Shown: positions 5,353 to 6,994 of the stretch, piece by piece
How the letters are laid out: each line of letters opens with the position of its first letter
Numbering within the stretch: the first letter of the stretch is position 1
Source: a bacterium
GTDB taxonomy: Bacteria; Verrucomicrobiota; Verrucomicrobiia; Limisphaerales; UBA11358
Reading direction: 5' to 3'
NCBI GenBank assembly: GCA_021781185.1
Contig: JAJXXI010000676.1
Coordinates: forward strand, 1-6,994
Length of the DNA: 6,994 bases
The notes under the pieces: model-generated
The model's input: only the letters and a program-made list of their open reading frames with translations
Told to the model about the DNA's origin: nothing
Databases searched by the model: none
Translations under genes and position numbers: made by a program

Positions 5353-5496
5353 TCACCAAATCTCAAATAACGATTTGAGTTTATTCACTTTGTCCCAGGC
5401 TATCTTGGTTTGGGCTTCAAGCTGTTGAAGTTTTTCTGCGTGATACCGCGCCAGCACCCGGACGAACACCTCGTTGTTAGCCAGTTTGGTAAACTG
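5353..5496 (-). pseudogene. possible C-terminal gene remnant after an in-frame amber codon
   Basis: Directly after the TAG that ends the one-TM protein (5497-5499), the same frame continues for 47 codons to a TGA at 5353-5355. The encoded peptide looks protein-like: QFTKLANNEVFVRVLARYHA, then EKLQQLEAQTKIAWDKVNKL, ending KSLFEIW. It is amphipathic and charged, with no proline or glycine, predicting a helix. It has no ATG; a GTG at its ninth codon could start a shorter protein. I do not recognise a family. It could be the 3' remnant of a phage gene cut when the RHS cassette arrived, or a readthrough extension of the upstream protein. Coding status is uncertain. Confidence 0.3.
5362..5379 (+). 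terminator. short inverted repeat with following T-rich tract
   Basis: CTCAAAT (5362-5368) and ATTTGAG (5373-5379) with loop AACG, followed on the plus strand by TTTATTCACTTTG. The 7-base AT-rich stem is weak, and no clear plus-strand gene precedes it. On the minus strand it lies within the remnant frame. Low-confidence terminator-like structure. Confidence 0.25.
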
Positions 5497-5862
5497 CTAA
5501 TGTTGTTCCCAAAGGATTTGCGGTTCTGAATTGTTAAGTGCGGACTCAATTTTTGTAATTTGGGAGTTGGTGGAATCCCCCGCCCAATAAACAAACAGAT
5601 CTACCGACGAACCGTTCAGTTGCGCCTGATACTGGATTTCTCCTTCGAAGGGAGGCGCATCACCCACCATGCGAAGAACACTCGTTCTCTTTCCGACAAT
5701 TAGACCTTTCAGATTTGGCGATTGTGACACTAAATCAACCAACTGCTTGTCAACGTTGGATACAATTACTGGAAGCCCATGCGCATCCGTCCAGTGCTTA
5801 ACGAACAATGCAAGCGTTACACCAACAATTAATATCAGACAGGTTAGAACTAGGCTTCTCAT
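5497..5862 (-). CDS. small single-membrane-anchor protein downstream of RHS-like gene
   Basis: A 121-residue protein. Residues 4-21 (LVLTCLILIVGVTLALFV) form one hydrophobic segment after a single N-terminal arginine, so the rest is probably extracytoplasmic, anchored to the inner membrane. The soluble part has strand-like segments: VGKRTSVLRMVGDAPPFEGE, then IQYQAQLNGSSVDLFVYWAG. This loosely recalls small Coa1/Tim21-like anchored domains, but I do not assign it. I chose the ATG at 5860-5862, which begins the membrane segment and leaves 19 bases after the RHS-like stop; the frame is open to 5970, but that start would overlap the upstream gene by 89 bases. Same strand, tight spacing and similar AT-rich composition suggest co-transcription with the RHS-like gene. 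A cognate immunity or partner protein is a plausible inference. The ending TAG is followed by more open frame. Confidence 0.6.
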   Translation of the reverse strand: MRSLVLTCLILIVGVTLALFVKHWTDAHGLPVIVSNVDKQLVDLVSQSPNLKGLIVGKRTSVLRMVGDAPPFEGEIQYQAQLNGSSVDLFVYWAGDSTNSQITKIESALNNSEPQILWEQH

Positions 5863-5881
5863 AACTGATTCACATCCTAAT

Positions 5882-6592
5882 CTAAAATTGATGTCCAATA
5901 AATGGCCCCACAAAGCCGCCAGTGCTTGCTCTTTCTTTCGCGTTCGGGAGCCAATTGCCTTTCCAAACATCTCCTTCAGTCGGTATATCTAATTGCCAAT
6001 CCAGCGGTTTCCTGACAGTATTCCACTGGTCAGGATCACCAGCCCCATTCACCTCTGTCTCTTTACCAATTCCAACATTCACTGAAAGAATCACGAATGA
6101 GCCGTTAGCTCCAACATCGGCAAATTTTTTACCCTTACCACAAGGGTCTTTCGTGCCGCCGACTTCCCCTTCAATGCCTCCTCCAAGTGGTCCATAACCT
6201 CTATCTGCCTTACCAATAAGACCTCCTTCCCAAGTGCCAGGCGTGAGGTCACTTTGTTTGGGCTTAGGATCAAAGCTAACGCTGTAACCTGCCGCCGCAC
6301 CAAGTCCAGCACGGAAGGAAAAATGGCCGTAATTGTAGCCAAAGGAAAGATAGCCGCCAAAAATCGCGCCGCCGTATGCTTCAAATGTCCAAAGCCCTAG
6401 CGGGTCAATATTGTTGATGGGATTATTGCCAACAAAAGTGTAAAGATTTGCTTGTTGCTGGTAGCTGGAATTCGCAACCATTATCGAATCGCGCGGCGCA
6501 AATTCGCCGCTGCTCAAATCCGGCATGGCGTTGGTGCTGGCCGCAGCCAAACCACTTGCAGCGAAGGCCAAGAACAGCTTAAAGATTTTCAT
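5882..6592 (-). CDS. secreted mini-RHS protein: signal peptide, RHS-core box, unknown C-terminal domain
   Basis: A 236-residue protein. Residues 1-22 (MKIFKLFLAFAASGLAAAST plus NA) form a signal peptide with an ASTNA-type cleavage site. Residues 49-67, NLYTFVGNNPINNIDPLGL, are the conserved end of an RHS-associated core, normally found at the end of proteins well over a thousand residues long. Here the repeats and shell are absent. Residues 68-236 are a glycine- and aromatic-rich tail (GGYLSFGYNYGHFSFRAGLG, later GANGSFVILSVNVGIG) predicted to be beta-rich; I see no known toxin catalytic motif. In RHS proteins the region after this box is the variable, often toxic, domain. This may therefore be an exported orphan tip, a decay product re-fused to a signal peptide, or a non-toxic surface protein. 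A GAAAGG Shine-Dalgarno lies 8 bases before the ATG, unlike the phage genes. A small membrane protein follows after 19 bases. Confidence 0.78.
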   Translation of the reverse strand: MKIFKLFLAFAASGLAAASTNAMPDLSSGEFAPRDSIMVANSSYQQQANLYTFVGNNPINNIDPLGLWTFEAYGGAIFGGYLSFGYNYGHFSFRAGLGAAAGYSVSFDPKPKQSDLTPGTWEGGLIGKADRGYGPLGGGIEGEVGGTKDPCGKGKKFADVGANGSFVILSVNVGIGKETEVNGAGDPDQWNTVRKPLDWQLDIPTEGDVWKGNWLPNAKERASTGGFVGPFIGHQF

Positions 6593-6600
6593 CGGTTTTG

Positions 6601-6606
6601 CCTTTC
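6601..6606 (-). promoter_or_regulatory. Shine-Dalgarno of the mini-RHS gene
   Basis: GAAAGG on the minus strand, 8 bases before the ATG at 6590-6592. It fixes this start. It stands out because the phage structural genes lack a clear Shine-Dalgarno sequence. Confidence 0.55.
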
Positions 6607-6607
6607 G

Positions 6608-6754
6608 TCAGGGAGCATGAATAACCTGGGCGGTGGTTGGCAAGCCTTTTGTGGTCAGTGCCGTGAGGGATTGCATGTGGTAAAACATTTCCTGCATCCG
6701 CCCCAGTTGCCGCAGCGCCTCCAGCCCCAGATCAGGTTTGCCCCCGTTTGCCAT
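6608..6754 (-). CDS. short helical protein or gene remnant upstream of mini-RHS gene
   Basis: An ATG at 6752-6754 begins 48 codons ending in TGA at 6608-6610, 15 bases before the mini-RHS start. The peptide begins MANGGKPDLGLEALRQLGRM, continues QEMFYHMQSLTALTTKGLPT and ends TAQVIHAP. Its residues predict one long amphipathic helix. The frame extends nine more codons upstream (GRQVQQALA) without an ATG; AGGAAGG lies there but too far from the ATG. It is more GC-rich than the genes after it, nearer the phage genes. I do not recognise it. It could be a real small gene or the end of an interrupted phage gene. Coding is unproven. Confidence 0.35.
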   Translation of the reverse strand: MANGGKPDLGLEALRQLGRMQEMFYHMQSLTALTTKGLPTTAQVIHAP

Positions 6755-6780
6755 CGCCAACGCCTGCTGAACTTGCCTTC

Positions 6781-6909
6781 CTATTTGTTTCGTTTAATCA
6801 GACGAAGAATATGTTCGCCGGTAAAAAGTGCTAAAAAAAAATAAATTACCCATAAATAAGGATATTGTCCTAGCAGGCCGTTGAAAAACGGGTGATTTTT
6901 CAGCGCCAC
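6781..6909 (-). CDS. doubtful short membrane peptide ORF
   Basis: A GTG at 6907-6909 opens 42 codons to a TAG at 6781-6783. The centre (YPYLWVIYFFLALFTG) would be a membrane segment, and the end (RLIKRNK) is basic, as in small inner-membrane proteins. The stop lies just before an AGGAAGG, upstream of the next short ORF. Against it: the run of nine T residues on the coding strand (6833-6841) makes hydrophobic codons by chance, there is no Shine-Dalgarno sequence, and the 5' half overlaps a stretch resembling an IS end. Listed for completeness only. Confidence 0.2.
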   Translation of the reverse strand: MALKNHPFFNGLLGQYPYLWVIYFFLALFTGEHILRLIKRNK

Positions 6910-6933
6910 GATTTTTCATGGGTGATTTTTTCA
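6870..6933. repeat. IS-end-like sequence with GGGTGATTTTTCA direct repeats
   Basis: CTAGCAGGCCGTTGAAAAAC (6870-6889) resembles the GCAGGC-GTTGAAAAA ends I remember from several bacterial insertion sequences. It is followed by GGGTGATTTTTCA (6890-6902), GATTTTTCA (6910-6918) and GGGTGATTTTTTCA (6920-6933). No transposase frame is present in the window, so any element would extend beyond the right edge or be a solo end. From 6934 on I see only a short GC hairpin, CCGCC-AGTC-GGCGG (6977-6990). Confidence 0.35.
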
Positions 6934-6994
6934 AAATTCAGTGTGCGAACCGTGGTAACGGCTGTCCCCACCGCAGCCGCCAGTCGGCGGTTGG

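Noticed and set aside
5118..5366. 82-codon minus-strand frame
   Set aside because: Leucine/arginine-rich translation (for example LKRLLLLLRHL) with no motif, from a region with no coding bias.
5187..5378. 63-codon plus-strand frame with an acidic start
   Set aside because: TTG start without a ribosome binding site, unbiased codon use, chance tryptophan-rich end and antisense to another frame. Possible but unsupported.
5863..5970. Upstream start for the one-TM protein
   Set aside because: It would overlap the mini-RHS gene by 89 bases and place 36 unconvincing residues before the membrane anchor, which itself begins at an ATG.
6452..6844. 130-codon plus-strand frame
   Set aside because: Antisense to the signal peptide region of the mini-RHS gene and to two short ORFs; no domain and no ribosome binding site.
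1..6994. tRNA, rRNA or integrase/att site marking a prophage end
   Set aside because: I found no cloverleaf-like sequence, no rRNA motif and no recombinase frame on either strand by eye.

Overview
The window reads as a virion-structure block of a tailed-phage-like element (prophage or prophage remnant), almost entirely on the minus strand. The host looks like an environmental, fairly GC-rich bacterium. Verrucomicrobiota or a similar lineage (Planctomycetota) is my best guess. It rests on remembered dispersed intergenic repeats (ATCTGTGTTA and TTCGTGTA types, CCTCTCC...GGGTGAGG palindromes) and on an orphan RHS-core secreted protein, not on a marker gene.

Transcription runs right to left. Phage block (about 4875 down to 1): an 85-residue protein ending in a scaffold-like tail (4618-4875), a DUF4055-type portal (2855-4438), a scaffold/capsid-assembly protein (2070-2849), an HK97-fold major capsid protein (1036-2046), a 75-residue decoration-like protein (724-951), a 62-residue protein with one CxxC motif (499-687), and the first 177 residues of a LamG/concanavalin-A-like protein that leaves the left edge (1-533). 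Portal, scaffold and capsid protein are the core parts that assemble a procapsid. They are packed with gaps of 5 and 23 bases.

Palindromic dispersed repeats have entered this block. Four copies of one family lie at 2906-2940, 4137-4180, 4451-4496 and 4781-4830, all in the same orientation. Three are translated in the same repeat frame as SP...PSP...GEG peptides. A different GC palindrome sits inside the portal at 3757-3778. A known-looking environmental intergenic repeat lies at 4558-4621.

The stretch 4876-5352 holds no convincing gene but has phased TGCCTGCC direct repeats and an AT-rich perfect palindrome. From about 5353 to 6910 base composition falls (25 of 60 G+C in 5701-5760, against 37 of 60 in 1741-1800, counted by hand). 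The content also changes: a signal-peptide-bearing mini-RHS protein (5882-6592), a one-TM small protein right after it (5497-5862), and short uncertain ORFs. No terminase is seen where one would normally precede the portal, so this part looks like inserted cargo or the edge of a degraded prophage. The right edge (6870-6933) carries direct repeats and a sequence resembling an IS end.

The two most interesting points are the 31-residue scaffold C-terminal module repeated in the 85-residue protein (18 of 31 identical), suggesting an auxiliary or competing scaffold, and the in-frame palindromic repeats in phage structural genes.
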